Notes: a model not told the origin generated them from the letters alone. DNA of 11,030 bases from Bacteroidales bacterium (GCA_028697515.1 JAQVEY010000042.1:1-11030), one strand, 5' to 3'; numbered from the stretch's first letter, positions 1 to 10,594 are shown. Numbers and translations: made by a program.

Positions 1-3000
1 AATTTTGTAATATTTAATAAGCCTTCATCAACCATTGCCAGTGTATATGTCATTGGCTTTCCACTTTTCTCTCTAACTTGAATAACTACCTTGCTTTCGG
101 CTAGTAATTCGTCCTGCATTTTAATTATTGGATAAAGGTGTGTTGCTGGGTCTTCAACTAGAATAGGAATTATTCCATACATTCTTATTGGAAGATCATT
201 ACCTGTTTTTGAGTGTTTCTGAATATAACTAACATTTACATATACATTTGGAGCCATTTCGGATGTAGCTTCAAAATTTATTTCAAGATTATTTCCGTTA
301 GATTCTACCCAGAATGTTTTAAGAATAGTAAATGAATTTTCTATGCTAACTAGTGCTTTACCACTTCCGCATGGAATATCAATTTTCACATTTTCTCCAA
401 CATTATAATTTTCTTTATCCGAAGTTAAGTTTAGTTTATCAATTGCTTCATATTCAGTTGATCCTGAACTAGCATAGTTGCTTGCGTAAACCCTCTGCGA
501 GCTTGTATGACCGTCTTTTAAATCCTTAACTACAATCAGATAATCTCCATCTTCTTCAAATATCAATTTGTCTGAAATCTTTCCATTTATACATTTCAGC
601 GTCTTTCTACTTATGGCATTATTATAATTGGCAGTTATATAATCAGCTCCGTCATATTGATAATCATACCACCACGAATATTCAATCATATAAATTGATA
701 ATTCGAGTTGTCTTTCATCTGTGGCAAGTTTTTGCTCGCGATTAACGGCAACAATATCGAGATTGAGTTCTTTATTAATAGGAAAGCTGTATGAATATTT
801 ATCACGTTCACGAATCTTGATTCCTATAAATGCTTTGTATGGGTAATAAACTACATTTGTCTCTCCGATACTAAATTCTCCACTTTTCTCAAAAACTTTT
901 GTGGTAAGTGTTGCATTTAATACTCCGGGGGCATTCTTAACTTTATCAAACTTAACCGGAGTCTTAATTTCTCCATTATTATCAGTTTTAGCAGTCAATA
1001 AACTTTGAGTTGTAAAATCAAATGAATTCATCTGATTATAAAAGTTGTATTCTTTATATTTATCAAATGGAATGTATTTTTCGGATAGATTTATTGACAC
1101 CTCTGCGTTTAAATCAACAGCATCTGCCCCGTGCAGCCAAGTTGCTTTTATAAGAGCATTAACAGTTCCGTCACCTGTCAGGTATCCTTTGTCTAGACTA
1201 AGATCTATATTTAATCTGTTTGGTCTTATTGTTTCAACCATCAGGCTTTTAGTGAAAACTTTACCTCCAATGGTAAATTTTGCATAATAATAACCTGTTG
1301 GATCATTTTTTTCTGTTTTAAATTTAAAAACATGAAATCCCTTTTCATTCTTTTTCTGTACTTCGTGATAAATTTCTTGATTTTTTGGATTATTAACTTG
1401 GAAAACAATTGGATGCCCAGTTGGAATCGGGTCCATGAGTTCATTTAGAATAAAACCTACATAAATTGAATCACCCGGTCGCCATACGCCTCTTTCAGTA
1501 TAAATAAAAGCTTTTGTTCCATCTTGCGAGTACTCTCCTGAAACATCAAATCCACTTGTACTAAGTGATCCATATTCTTCTAATTTAAGATATGATTTCT
1601 GATTATTATAACTCGCTACAACAAAATAAGCTTTATCGTTAGCTGGAATTTCTATAACAGATTTTCCTTCATAATCAGTACTTGAGGTTCCAATAACCTG
1701 TTGCTGATAATTATAAACTTCGACCTTTGCCGAACCTATAGGCTCAGCGGTAAGAAGATTTGTTACAAATGTATAGATTTTGTCATCTTTTCCTTTTTTG
1801 CAAATCATTCCGATATCAGATGCTAATAGATTGAACTTTATTGAACGTCTGTATCCATAATAGTTGTTATTGCATGGGTCGTCATATGCACTATAACTAC
1901 TCGAACTGTAATTATAGTAATCATATTCGTCATAGCCATATTCATAATTGTCATAGCCATATTCGTCATATCCATAGTCATCATAGTAATAATCCTCATA
2001 ATAGTAGTCATCATCTCCTTCGTAACCGTAATTACCTGTGTATGAATAATCTGTAAACCAATTCCATATTCTTCCATCGTTTAGTTCTATAAGATTATTA
2101 ACAGGACTTGTTATATTATTTTCATCTTCGTTGGCGCAAGGGTATATAGCATTTTCTTTACGGAAGCCGATTTCGATTCGATAGATTGCTCCGGGGTCTG
2201 TTTCAATAATGTCACTCAAATTTAAATAAAATGTATTCCATTCGCCGAAATCTTCTACATCTGTTTGTTCCAGGCTGATGGTTTTGTTCTTTACAACTTT
2301 ACCTACACGATTTAAATTGTAGCCACCTCCAAGAGAATTATCCTGCAAAAACTGTAGAATATTGTTCTCAAAAATCTTAATTATTCTGACATCAACAGCT
2401 TTAATATTAACAGCTTTGAAAGATACAACTTGTCCTTCTGATGTTGTTGGAATAATTACACCGGTTTCGCTGAGACTAAGTTCAGGTTTACGCATTGCAA
2501 AATTAATACGATCGGTAACACCTGCATCTAAATTCTTGTTATGGATATTTACAACTGATTTCGAGATTTTTAAGTTATATGTTTTTGTCAGATTCTCTGT
2601 AGGTATAACTTTAACATTATTATCAACAATTATATATTTAAGATTATATACGTCCGATAAAGAAATAAGCCCTTCAAGTAGTTGGTCTTCTTTAACAGGA
2701 TCGGAAAAAATTATATTTATATATTGTTCGGGAAATTGGTTAACTTGAATGTCTAATACGCAAAACTCATCTAGGGGTGGTACTTTTAATTCCGTTTCTC
2801 CATAACTTTTTGAGTTAATAGGTGTCCCATCATATTTTATTCTTAAAGTTTGGTCTTTTGTACCACGAGTAATATTTTTTATTGAGAAAACATATTCTAA
2901 TTCAGATGATTTTTCTATTTCAATGTTTAAGTCATCTCCGCTAATAGATGCAGAAAGACATTTTTTTAAATCTTCAATATTCTCCGAATCGTTTAGTTTT

Positions 3001-3497
3001 ATTTTTCCAAAGACATCTTGCTTTTTGAAATCCTGCCTATCAGTAGTAGTAATTCTGTCAATTTGAACATTAAGAATCTGATGTTTTGTTTGAACTCTAA
3101 AAATAAACTCTTGTGTAGATTTATCAATATCACTATTTAGTTTTTCAAGATTAACAGTAATAATGTATGTCTTACCTGATTCCAATGGTTTGTCAGGTTT
3201 AAATTCAATTATATTATTATCTTTCCAACTTACTGTCCCTTTAACTTTTGGATAAACTTCAATAATATTTGTTTTTTTCTTGTCAATAGAGCTGAAAAAT
3301 TGATCTGTTAACTGTATTGCAATTACATCATTTTTCGAAATTACTTCTCCAGTATAGGCAGTAATATATTCTTTAAAAAGTTCAGGATTAGATAATTTGA
3401 ATTTTTTTTCGCCTCTAAACATGCTGATTACAACAATTAAGATAGTTGCAGCCAATGCAGCACCACTAATCCAGTAAATAATTTTGGTGTTTTTCAT
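1..3497 (-). CDS. Bacterial alpha-2-macroglobulin family protein (N-terminal 1165 residues; 3' end outside window)
   Basis: The frame is open without a stop from an ATG at 3497 to the left edge. Bacterial A2Ms are large envelope proteins thought to trap attacking proteases; many carry a CxEQ thioester, whose region is not in this window. Residues 6-26 form one hydrophobic segment (signal or membrane anchor). There is no lipobox cysteine, unlike E. coli YfhM. The MG2 hallmark GVWRPGD is at 670-676, followed by ETIRPNRL and WLHGA motifs. A bait-region-type domain begins near 1020, with LPIRMYG near 1102-1108, and the conserved VDEGLLNITK is at 1156-1165. Family members usually run to about 1600-1900 residues, so roughly a third is missing. 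A Tyr/Asp/Gly-rich loop occupies about 484-540. The gene follows clpC on the same strand, but a hairpin terminator lies between them. In many bacteria the A2M gene neighbours pbpC (peptidoglycan glycosyltransferase), which would be beyond the left edge here. Family assignment is very secure; protease inhibition is known for the family, not shown here. Confidence 0.95.
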   Translation of the reverse strand, partial: MKNTKIIYWISGAALAATILIVVISMFRGEKKFKLSNPELFKEYITAYTGEVISKNDVIAIQLTDQFFSSIDKKKTNIIEVYPKVKGTVSWKDNNIIEFKPDKPLESGKTYIITVNLEKLNSDIDKSTQEFIFRVQTKHQILNVQIDRITTTDRQDFKKQDVFGKIKLNDSENIEDLKKCLSASISGDDLNIEIEKSSELEYVFSIKNITRGTKDQTLRIKYDGTPINSKSYGETELKVPPLDEFCVLDIQVNQFPEQYINIIFSDPVKEDQLLEGLISLSDVYNLKYIIVDNNVKVIPTENLTKTYNLKISKSVVNIHNKNLDAGVTDRINFAMRKPELSLSETGVIIPTTSEGQVVSFKAVNIKAVDVRIIKIFENNILQFLQDNSLGGGYNLNRVGKVVKNKTISLEQTDVEDFGEWNTFYLNLSDIIETDPGAIYRIEIGFRKENAIYPCANEDENNITSPVNNLIELNDGRIWNWFTDYSYTGNYGYEGDDDYYYEDYYYDDYGYDEYGYDNYEYGYDEYDYYNYSSSSYSAYDDPCNNNYYGYRRSIKFNLLASDIGMICKKGKDDKIYTFVTNLLTAEPIGSAKVEVYNYQQQVIGTSSTDYEGKSVIEIPANDKAYFVVASYNNQKSYLKLEEYGSLSTSGFDVSGEYSQDGTKAFIYTERGVWRPGDSIYVGFILNELMDPIPTGHPIVFQVNNPKNQEIYHEVQKKNEKGFHVFKFKTEKNDPTGYYYAKFTIGGKVFTKSLMVETIRPNRLNIDLSLDKGYLTGDGTVNALIKATWLHGADAVDLNAEVSINLSEKYIPFDKYKEYNFYNQMNSFDFTTQSLLTAKTDNNGEIKTPVKFDKVKNAPGVLNATLTTKVFEKSGEFSIGETNVVYYPYKAFIGIKIRERDKYSYSFPINKELNLDIVAVNREQKLATDERQLELSIYMIEYSWWYDYQYDGADYITANYNNAISRKTLKCINGKISDKLIFEEDGDYLIVVKDLKDGHTSSQRVYASNYASSGSTEYEAIDKLNLTSDKENYNVGENVKIDIPCGSGKALVSIENSFTILKTFWVESNGNNLEINFEATSEMAPNVYVNVSYIQKHSKTGNDLPIRMYGIIPILVEDPATHLYPIIKMQDELLAESKVVIQVREKSGKPMTYTLAMVDEGLLNITK
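1908..2030 (-). repeat. Low-complexity Tyr/Asp/Gly-rich segment within the A2M gene, with YGYDE-type repeats
   Basis: Residues 490-530 of the A2M protein consist only of Tyr (19), Asp/Glu (15), Gly (5) and Asn (2), with no basic residue. Within this, 508-525 hold a five-residue unit YGYD(E/N), two copies in tandem and a third after a two-residue insertion; the matching DNA is at 1923-1976. A Ser-rich stretch and a DDPC motif follow. Cys454 and Cys542 flank the segment, so it may form a disulfide-closed loop. Acidic, aromatic stretches at this position are, from memory, a recurring feature of Bacteroidetes A2Ms, but length and composition seem to vary. Its function is unknown. Confidence 0.85.
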
Positions 3498-3526
3498 TAT
3501 AGATAAATTATGGGTTTATACTATTA

Positions 3527-3534
3527 CAAACATA
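3527..3534 (-). promoter_or_regulatory. Probable -7 element of the A2M gene promoter (TATGTTTG)
   Basis: On the minus strand TATGTTTG matches the Bacteroidetes -7 consensus TAnnTTTG exactly and lies 29 bases before the A2M start codon. It shares the ten bases GTTTGTAATA with the clpC promoter. No good -33 TTTG is found at the expected 17-23 base spacing, so confidence is moderate. No Shine-Dalgarno sequence precedes the ATG, which is common in this phylum. Confidence 0.5.
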
Positions 3535-3580
3535 AAAAATTTAAAACGAATAGTGGAGTTAATTAAGTATTTAAAACAGT

Positions 3581-3618
3581 TAAAAATAAAAAAGATATTA
3601 ACGATTGTTAATATCTTT
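3581..3618 (-). terminator. Intrinsic terminator downstream of clpC
   Basis: AAAGATATTAAC and GTTAATATCTTT form a perfect 12-base-pair inverted repeat around a four-base loop (3591-3618). Read on the minus strand, the hairpin is followed by TTTATTTTTA, a U-rich tract. It begins 31 bases after the clpC stop codon and separates clpC from the A2M gene. The stem is AU-rich, so efficiency may be modest. Read on the plus strand, the downstream tract is not a clean run of T. Confidence 0.7.
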
Positions 3619-3649
3619 ATAATTTCAATATAAAAAACAAAAATTATTC

Positions 3650-6172
3650 TTAGTCTTTACTTATTTTAATAGTAATTCCTGTTTTTTCGCTAAATCCAAC
3701 GGTTATTGTATCGCCTGTCGATATTTCAGCTTTAATAATAGTTTCGGCCATAGCGTCTTCAACATATTTTTGAAGAGCTCTTTTAAGTGGTCTTGCTCCA
3801 AATTTTGGATCAAAACCTCTTTCCGCAATATAGCTTTTTGCGGCAGGGGTGAGTTTAATAAAATAACCTAATTCTTTAACTGTATTATATAAACCTTTTA
3901 GTTCAATATCAATTATTTTGAATATGTCTTCTTTAGAAAGGGAATTAAACAAAACGACATCATCGATACGATTAAGAAATTCTGGGGCAAAAGCTTTTTT
4001 TAAGGCTGCCTCGATAATGCTTTTATTATTAGCATCAATACTTGTTTTTCTTGCATTAGTATCAAAACCAACTCCTTTGCCATATTCTGAGAGTTGTCTG
4101 GTACCTATGTTAGATGTCATTATGACAATAGAATTTCTGAAGTCAATTCTTCTGCCTAGGCTATCAGTTAGTCTTCCTTCATCTAAGACCTGAAGCAAAA
4201 TATGAAATACGTCTGGATGAGCTTTTTCTATTTCGTCCAATAGCACAACAGAATAGGGTTTACGTCTGACTTTTTCGGTAAGCTGTCCGCCTTCTTCATA
4301 TCCCACATAACCGGGAGGTGCTCCAACTAAACGCGAAACCGAAAATTTTTCCATGTATTCGCTCATGTCAATTCTAATCAGTGCATCTTCGGTGTCGAAC
4401 AGATATTTAGCCAAAACTTTAGCCAACTGAGTTTTTCCAACACCGGTAGGACCTAAAAATACAAATGTGCCAATAGGCTTATTAGGGTCTTTTAATCCTG
4501 CACGGTTACGTTGAATCGCTTGGACTACTTTTTTAATTGCATTTTCTTGACCGATTACACTACCTGCCAGCTCTGACTCCATTTGTAACAATCTGTTTCC
4601 TTCAGTTTGAGCTATTCTTCTAACAGGTACACCAGTCATCATTGCAACTACTTCAGCAACATTTTCTTCATCAACGGTTTCGCGACGTTCACTAATTTCT
4701 TTTATCCACTGATCTTTTGCAAGTTCAATAGCATTTTCAACTTCTCTCTCTTTGTCTCGCATAGAAGCGGCTTTTTCAAACTGCTGGTCTTTCACAGCTT
4801 TTAGCTTCATATTACGTGCATTCTGAAGATCTTCTTCTAGTTTAATAATTTTATTTGGTACCGATGCAGTTGAAATATGAACTCTTGAGCCGGCTTCATC
4901 AAGAGCATCAATAGCCTTATCGGGTAATGCCCTGTCGCTAACGTAACGCATGGTCAGTTTAACACATGCTTCTAGTGCTTTATCAGTATATGTAACCTTA
5001 TGATGATCTTCGTATTTTTCCTTAATTTTATGAAGAATCATTAATGTTTCATCTGGACTTGTTGCTTCAACCATTACTTTTTGAAAACGACGTTCTAAAG
5101 CTCCGTCTTTTTCAATGTTTTGCCTATATTCGTCCAGAGTTGTTGCACCAATACATTGAATTTCGCCTCTAGCTAATGCAGGCTTTAACATATTTGCAGC
5201 ATCAAGTGAACCTGTAGTTCCACCTGCTCCAACAATAGTATGAATTTCGTCAATAAATAATATTACATCATTTGCTTTTACTAATTCATCAATTACAGCC
5301 TTCATTCTTTCTTCAAATTGCCCACGATATTTTGTTCCTGCAACTATTGAAGCCATATCAAGAGTGATTACCCTCTTGTCAAAAAGCAAATGCGATACTT
5401 TTTTTTGTATTATTCTTGCAGCAAGACCTTCAACAATAGCAGATTTTCCTACACCAGGTTCACCTATTAAAACAGGATTGTTCTTTTTCCTTCTTGATAA
5501 TATCTGAGAAATACGCTCTATTTCTGTATCTCTTCCCACAATTGGGTCAAGTTTTCCTTCGTCTACAGCTTTTGTTAGATCGACACCAAAACTATCGAGT
5601 ACAGGAGTATCCGATTTAGATTTGCTAACAGTTCGTCTTGATGCACCTGGATCTGCTGATGAATTTCCATATGGCCCTGAACCCGAATCTTCGTTTTCTT
5701 CGTCGTCGTCATCATCAGAAGAGGCAGAACCCGTAAACTCATTCATTTCCATACTCATTTTTACCATATCATATTCAATACTGAATTCATCCAACAGTTG
5801 TGAAAAGCGGCTTGGTACTTTAAGTATTGCAAGAAGTAAATGACCTGTATTTATTTCGTCTGAATTCAGGGATATTGCTTCTGAGTACATGAATTTCTGA
5901 ATTCTCTCGGTAGTTTTTGTAGGAACCACTTTGTCCATATCATCCATAGTTAGCTCGTTGTTTAGATTCTTTACGTGAGCTTCTATTTTTTCCTTTAACT
6001 CATGGATATTTATGTCTAATTCTTTTAAAATATCTACAGCTTCGCAAGAAGATTCGCGTAAAATCCCAAGAAAAAGATGTTCAGGCCCTAAATAATCATT
6101 ACCAAGCCTTATGGCTTCCTCTTTACTGTATTGAATAACATCAAGTAATGACTGAGAAAATTTTCTTTTCAT
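3650..6172 (-). CDS. clpC: ClpC-type AAA+ ATP-dependent protease ATP-binding subunit
   Basis: This is a cytoplasmic Hsp100 unfoldase that threads substrates into the ClpP protease. The 840 residues are normal for ClpC. Two Clp_N repeats cover about 3-65 and 80-145, followed by an acidic linker at 152-162. AAA domain 1 has Walker A GEPGVGKS (237-244), pore loop KYRG (281-284), Walker B ILFIDE (304-309) and arginine fingers in LERRF (359-363). A UVR-like coiled middle segment (about 443-478) separates ClpC from ClpA and from the longer-middle-domain ClpB. AAA domain 2 has Walker A GPTGVGKT (574-581), pore loop GYVG (621-624), Walker B VVLLDE (642-647) and a VGF tripeptide (701-703) in the position of the ClpP-docking loop. 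The C-terminal small domain ends with the GFDPKFGARPLKR signature. All ATPase motifs look intact. No ctsR, mcsA or mcsB is adjacent, unlike the Firmicutes clpC operon. It is divergent from gyrA and has its own promoter and terminator. Confidence 0.97.
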   Translation of the reverse strand: MKRKFSQSLLDVIQYSKEEAIRLGNDYLGPEHLFLGILRESSCEAVDILKELDINIHELKEKIEAHVKNLNNELTMDDMDKVVPTKTTERIQKFMYSEAISLNSDEINTGHLLLAILKVPSRFSQLLDEFSIEYDMVKMSMEMNEFTGSASSDDDDDEENEDSGSGPYGNSSADPGASRRTVSKSKSDTPVLDSFGVDLTKAVDEGKLDPIVGRDTEIERISQILSRRKKNNPVLIGEPGVGKSAIVEGLAARIIQKKVSHLLFDKRVITLDMASIVAGTKYRGQFEERMKAVIDELVKANDVILFIDEIHTIVGAGGTTGSLDAANMLKPALARGEIQCIGATTLDEYRQNIEKDGALERRFQKVMVEATSPDETLMILHKIKEKYEDHHKVTYTDKALEACVKLTMRYVSDRALPDKAIDALDEAGSRVHISTASVPNKIIKLEEDLQNARNMKLKAVKDQQFEKAASMRDKEREVENAIELAKDQWIKEISERRETVDEENVAEVVAMMTGVPVRRIAQTEGNRLLQMESELAGSVIGQENAIKKVVQAIQRNRAGLKDPNKPIGTFVFLGPTGVGKTQLAKVLAKYLFDTEDALIRIDMSEYMEKFSVSRLVGAPPGYVGYEEGGQLTEKVRRKPYSVVLLDEIEKAHPDVFHILLQVLDEGRLTDSLGRRIDFRNSIVIMTSNIGTRQLSEYGKGVGFDTNARKTSIDANNKSIIEAALKKAFAPEFLNRIDDVVLFNSLSKEDIFKIIDIELKGLYNTVKELGYFIKLTPAAKSYIAERGFDPKFGARPLKRALQKYVEDAMAETIIKAEISTGDTITVGFSEKTGITIKISKD

Positions 6173-6216
6173 ATATATTATCTAATTCAACTTTAAAAAT
6201 ATAAAACTATTTATTA

Positions 6217-6247
6217 CAAACGAATAAATGCTCTATTATTTTACAAA
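6217..6247 (-). promoter_or_regulatory. Probable clpC promoter of Bacteroidetes type
   Basis: Read on the minus strand, a -33 element TTTG (plus-strand CAAA at 6244-6247) is followed after 19 bases by TTCGTTTG (6217-6224). The latter differs from the -7 consensus TAnnTTTG at one position. The 19-base spacing is typical for the primary sigma factor of this phylum. The element lies 44 bases before the clpC start and shares GTTTGTAATA with the A2M upstream region. Confidence 0.6.
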
Positions 6248-6361
6248 ATTACTAATAATTTTGTTAATATAGATATCTGAAAAGGATAGAAGCTTGGTTT
6301 TTGAACAGATTTAATTTCGGATAAATGTATTTTAGTTGGAAATACTGCTCCGCAAATTAAC

Positions 6362-6383
6362 TTACACAATTAAGATAGTGTAA
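6362..6383. promoter_or_regulatory. Possible operator: TTACAC-N10-GTGTAA dyad upstream of gyrA
   Basis: Perfect six-base arms TTACAC and GTGTAA are separated by ten AT-rich bases, giving a 22-base dyad of the size bound by dimeric regulators. It sits 149 bases before the gyrA start and 189 bases before the clpC start. There is no T tract, so it is not a terminator. Chance occurrence in AT-rich DNA is a real possibility. Confidence 0.25.
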
Positions 6384-6532
6384 AATAGACAAATTTTTAT
6401 AAACATAAATTGTTGAAAAGTAAGCTTAATATTAAAAAATTAAACAAAAGAAAAGTACTATTTTAGTGAACTTTTTAAAAAATACACAAAAGGTTGAATT
6501 ATAGTGAAATAGAAATTTAAAATCAAAGGATT

Positions 6533-9106
<2,574 letters not shown>

Positions 9107-9173
9107 AATTATTGGCAAAGTGTTTGTATATTTGCTGTCGAATTTTTAAAATTGATAATTTAAAAGTATTATT
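9107..9173 (+). promoter_or_regulatory. gyrA-TPR gene spacer with possible -7 element TATATTTG (9127-9134)
   Basis: TATATTTG matches the TAnnTTTG consensus exactly and ends 39 bases before the TPR start codon. No -33 TTTG lies at 17-23 bases: the nearest candidates give spacings of 29 (TTTG at 9094) or 12 (TTG at 9112). There is no terminator after gyrA, so the TPR gene may be read both from gyrA and from its own start. Confidence 0.35.
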
Positions 9174-10442
9174 ATGAAAAAGTTAAGTGTTATATTTTTA
9201 ATGTGTGCATTGAGTTTTTCTGTTTTCGCTCAGAAAAATGCAGTTACAAGTGCGTGGAGTTATTTAAAAGACGGATTTCTAGATGATGCAAAAAAATCTA
9301 TTGACAAAGCCGAAGCCCATGCAGACACAAAAGATTGGTATAAGACATATTATTTTAAAGGTCAGATTTATCAGGAAATAGGAATATCTGAAAAACCTAA
9401 ATACAAATCTTTATGTACAGATTGCCTTGATATCGCCTATGAGGCTTATATGAAAGCAATTAAAATGAATTTCAAAAATCCAGATCACAAAAATCTCGAT
9501 CTAACTACCGAATTAGGGTTGATGCAATTCCTTACGATTTTGAATGAAGCAAATGAAAAGAATTATGAAGATACAGAAGCTCTGTATGATATTATTTTAA
9601 ATAGATTTCCTGCTCTATCAAATGCATTTATCAATCAAGGTGTAACAAAGTATCAGGCAAATGATTTCGAAGGTGCTTATACAAATTTTGAAAAAGCCGT
9701 TATGATTGCAACATTATCATTCAAAGCAGATACTCAATTGTATTATTTTACTTCGCTGGCTGCTATGAAAGCACAAAAGTTTGAAGAAGCTGTTCAATTG
9801 AACAAACTTTTGATCGATATGAAATTTGGTGCTGATGACGACGAAAGAGTTAGTATTTATCTAAATCAAGCAATTGCATACAGACAAATTGGTGATACAG
9901 CAAATATGTTGACCACCCTTGAAAATGGGATTAAGGCTTATCCAAATGCAAACTATCCTCTGGTTATAGAAACATTTAACTATTATGTTAATCAGGGTGA
10001 AAATGAAAAAGCTTTTGAATATATCAATATGGCAATAGTTAAAAATCCAAACGATGCACAGTTTTACGTTATTAGAGGAACTTTGCTTGAAGAAATGAAA
10101 CGCAAATCGGAAGCTCAGGGCGATTATAAAAAGGCTCTTGAATTAAATCCTGAAAACTTCGATGCCAATTATAGTATGGGTGCATTCTATTATAATACTG
10201 CTGTTGATACCTTGGATTGGGCTGATAAAAATATTCCGATTACTCAGTTTCAAGAATTGGATAAATATAAGGAAATTGCAAATGATTATTTTAGCCAAGC
10301 ATTACCTTTCTTAGAAAAAGCGCAATCTCAACAACCTACTAATCTAAATGTCCTTTCAACTTTGAAAACGATATATTACAGGTTGATGATGATGGATAAA
10401 TATAATGAGATGACAACAAAAATTAACGAACTAACTAATTAA
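9174..10442 (+). CDS. Secreted tetratricopeptide-repeat protein of unknown function
   Basis: The 422-residue product starts with a clear Sec signal peptide: basic MKK, a hydrophobic core, and probable cleavage near SVFAQ (16-20). The rest is almost entirely helical TPR-like repeats, for example at about 22-50, 150-182, 188-215, 226-258, 262-293, 294-328 and 365-397. Typical pieces are the segment ending in FEKAV near 171-176 and YKKALELNPENF at 318-329. TPR arrays are protein-docking scaffolds; here the location would be periplasm or outer-membrane inner face, because no further membrane segment or lipobox is visible. I see no enzymatic motif. Two cysteines (81 and 84) form a CTDC motif. Position after gyrA is, as I recall, common in Bacteroidetes, but its role and any link to gyrase are unknown. 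The gene ends at a strong terminator. Confidence 0.9.
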   Translation: MKKLSVIFLMCALSFSVFAQKNAVTSAWSYLKDGFLDDAKKSIDKAEAHADTKDWYKTYYFKGQIYQEIGISEKPKYKSLCTDCLDIAYEAYMKAIKMNFKNPDHKNLDLTTELGLMQFLTILNEANEKNYEDTEALYDIILNRFPALSNAFINQGVTKYQANDFEGAYTNFEKAVMIATLSFKADTQLYYFTSLAAMKAQKFEEAVQLNKLLIDMKFGADDDERVSIYLNQAIAYRQIGDTANMLTTLENGIKAYPNANYPLVIETFNYYVNQGENEKAFEYINMAIVKNPNDAQFYVIRGTLLEEMKRKSEAQGDYKKALELNPENFDANYSMGAFYYNTAVDTLDWADKNIPITQFQELDKYKEIANDYFSQALPFLEKAQSQQPTNLNVLSTLKTIYYRLMMMDKYNEMTTKINELTN

Positions 10443-10464
10443 AAACTATTATAATTCAAATTGT

Positions 10465-10499
10465 AAGCTGTCTGAATTTAATTTGGACAGCTTTTTTTT
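10465..10499 (+). terminator. Intrinsic terminator after the TPR gene
   Basis: AAGCTGTC (10465-10472) pairs with GACAGCTT (10486-10493). The 13-base interval can extend the stem through wobble and A-T pairs to a three-base loop. A run of eight T follows (10492-10499). It lies 22 bases after the TPR stop and closes the gyrA-TPR unit. Confidence 0.9.
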
Positions 10500-10533
10500 A
10501 AATATTTATCAATTAATACAAATTATTATAATT

Positions 10534-10567
10534 GTTGTGAAGTATAAATTGAAAAATTGTAAATTTG
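10534..10567 (+). promoter_or_regulatory. Probable promoter of the right-edge gene
   Basis: TAAATTTG at 10560-10567 matches the -7 consensus TAnnTTTG exactly and lies 27 bases before the ATG at 10595. A GTTG at 10534-10537, with 22-base spacing, could serve as the -33 element with one mismatch to TTTG. The strong upstream terminator means this gene needs its own promoter, which supports the call. Confidence 0.5.
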
Positions 10568-10594
10568 TAGATATTTATAAATAATAATGAGAAT

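Larger units (their letters stand above)
6173..6532. other. Divergent intergenic region between clpC and gyrA
   Basis: This 360-base AT-rich stretch has no convincing gene. It contains the clpC promoter (6217-6247) and a six-base inverted repeat with ten-base spacing (6362-6383). No CIRCE heat-shock operator, clear DnaA box, riboswitch-like structure or strong hairpin with a T tract was seen. No confident gyrA promoter could be assigned: the nearest TAnnTTTG-like sequence, TATTTTAG at 6459-6466, has a mismatch and no -33 partner. An AAAGGA lies only two bases before the gyrA ATG, too close for a normal Shine-Dalgarno site. Confidence 0.7.

Noticed and set aside
1838..2077. His/Met-rich small open frames on both strands that look like metal-binding peptides
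   Set aside because: They are out-of-frame readings of the Tyr/Asp codon run in the A2M gene (TAT and GAC codons read as CAT/ATG in shifted frames). The A2M frame is open and conserved across the whole stretch.
2362..2748. 128-codon open frame on the plus strand
   Set aside because: It lies antisense to well-conserved A2M sequence (including KAVDVRIIKIFENNI), has no recognisable domain and no promoter or ribosome-binding context.
152..3497. Frameshift or broken A2M gene
   Set aside because: I read the minus-strand frame through the whole interval and found no stop; family motifs from N-terminus to bait domain fall in one frame. The gene is cut only by the window edge.
6228..6272. 14-codon hydrophobic open frame (MLYYFTKLLIILLI) in the clpC-gyrA spacer, possible leader peptide
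   Set aside because: It overlaps the clpC promoter on the opposite strand, has no Shine-Dalgarno sequence, no attenuator-like hairpin follows, and short hydrophobic frames are expected by chance in AT-rich DNA.
6173..6532. CIRCE or CtsR heat-shock operator upstream of clpC
   Set aside because: No TTAGCACTC/GAGTGCTAA inverted repeat or heptad direct repeat of the CtsR type was seen.
9112..9135. Sigma-54 promoter (TTGGCA ... TTGC) before the TPR gene
   Set aside because: The GG-to-GC interval is 18 bases, not the required 10.
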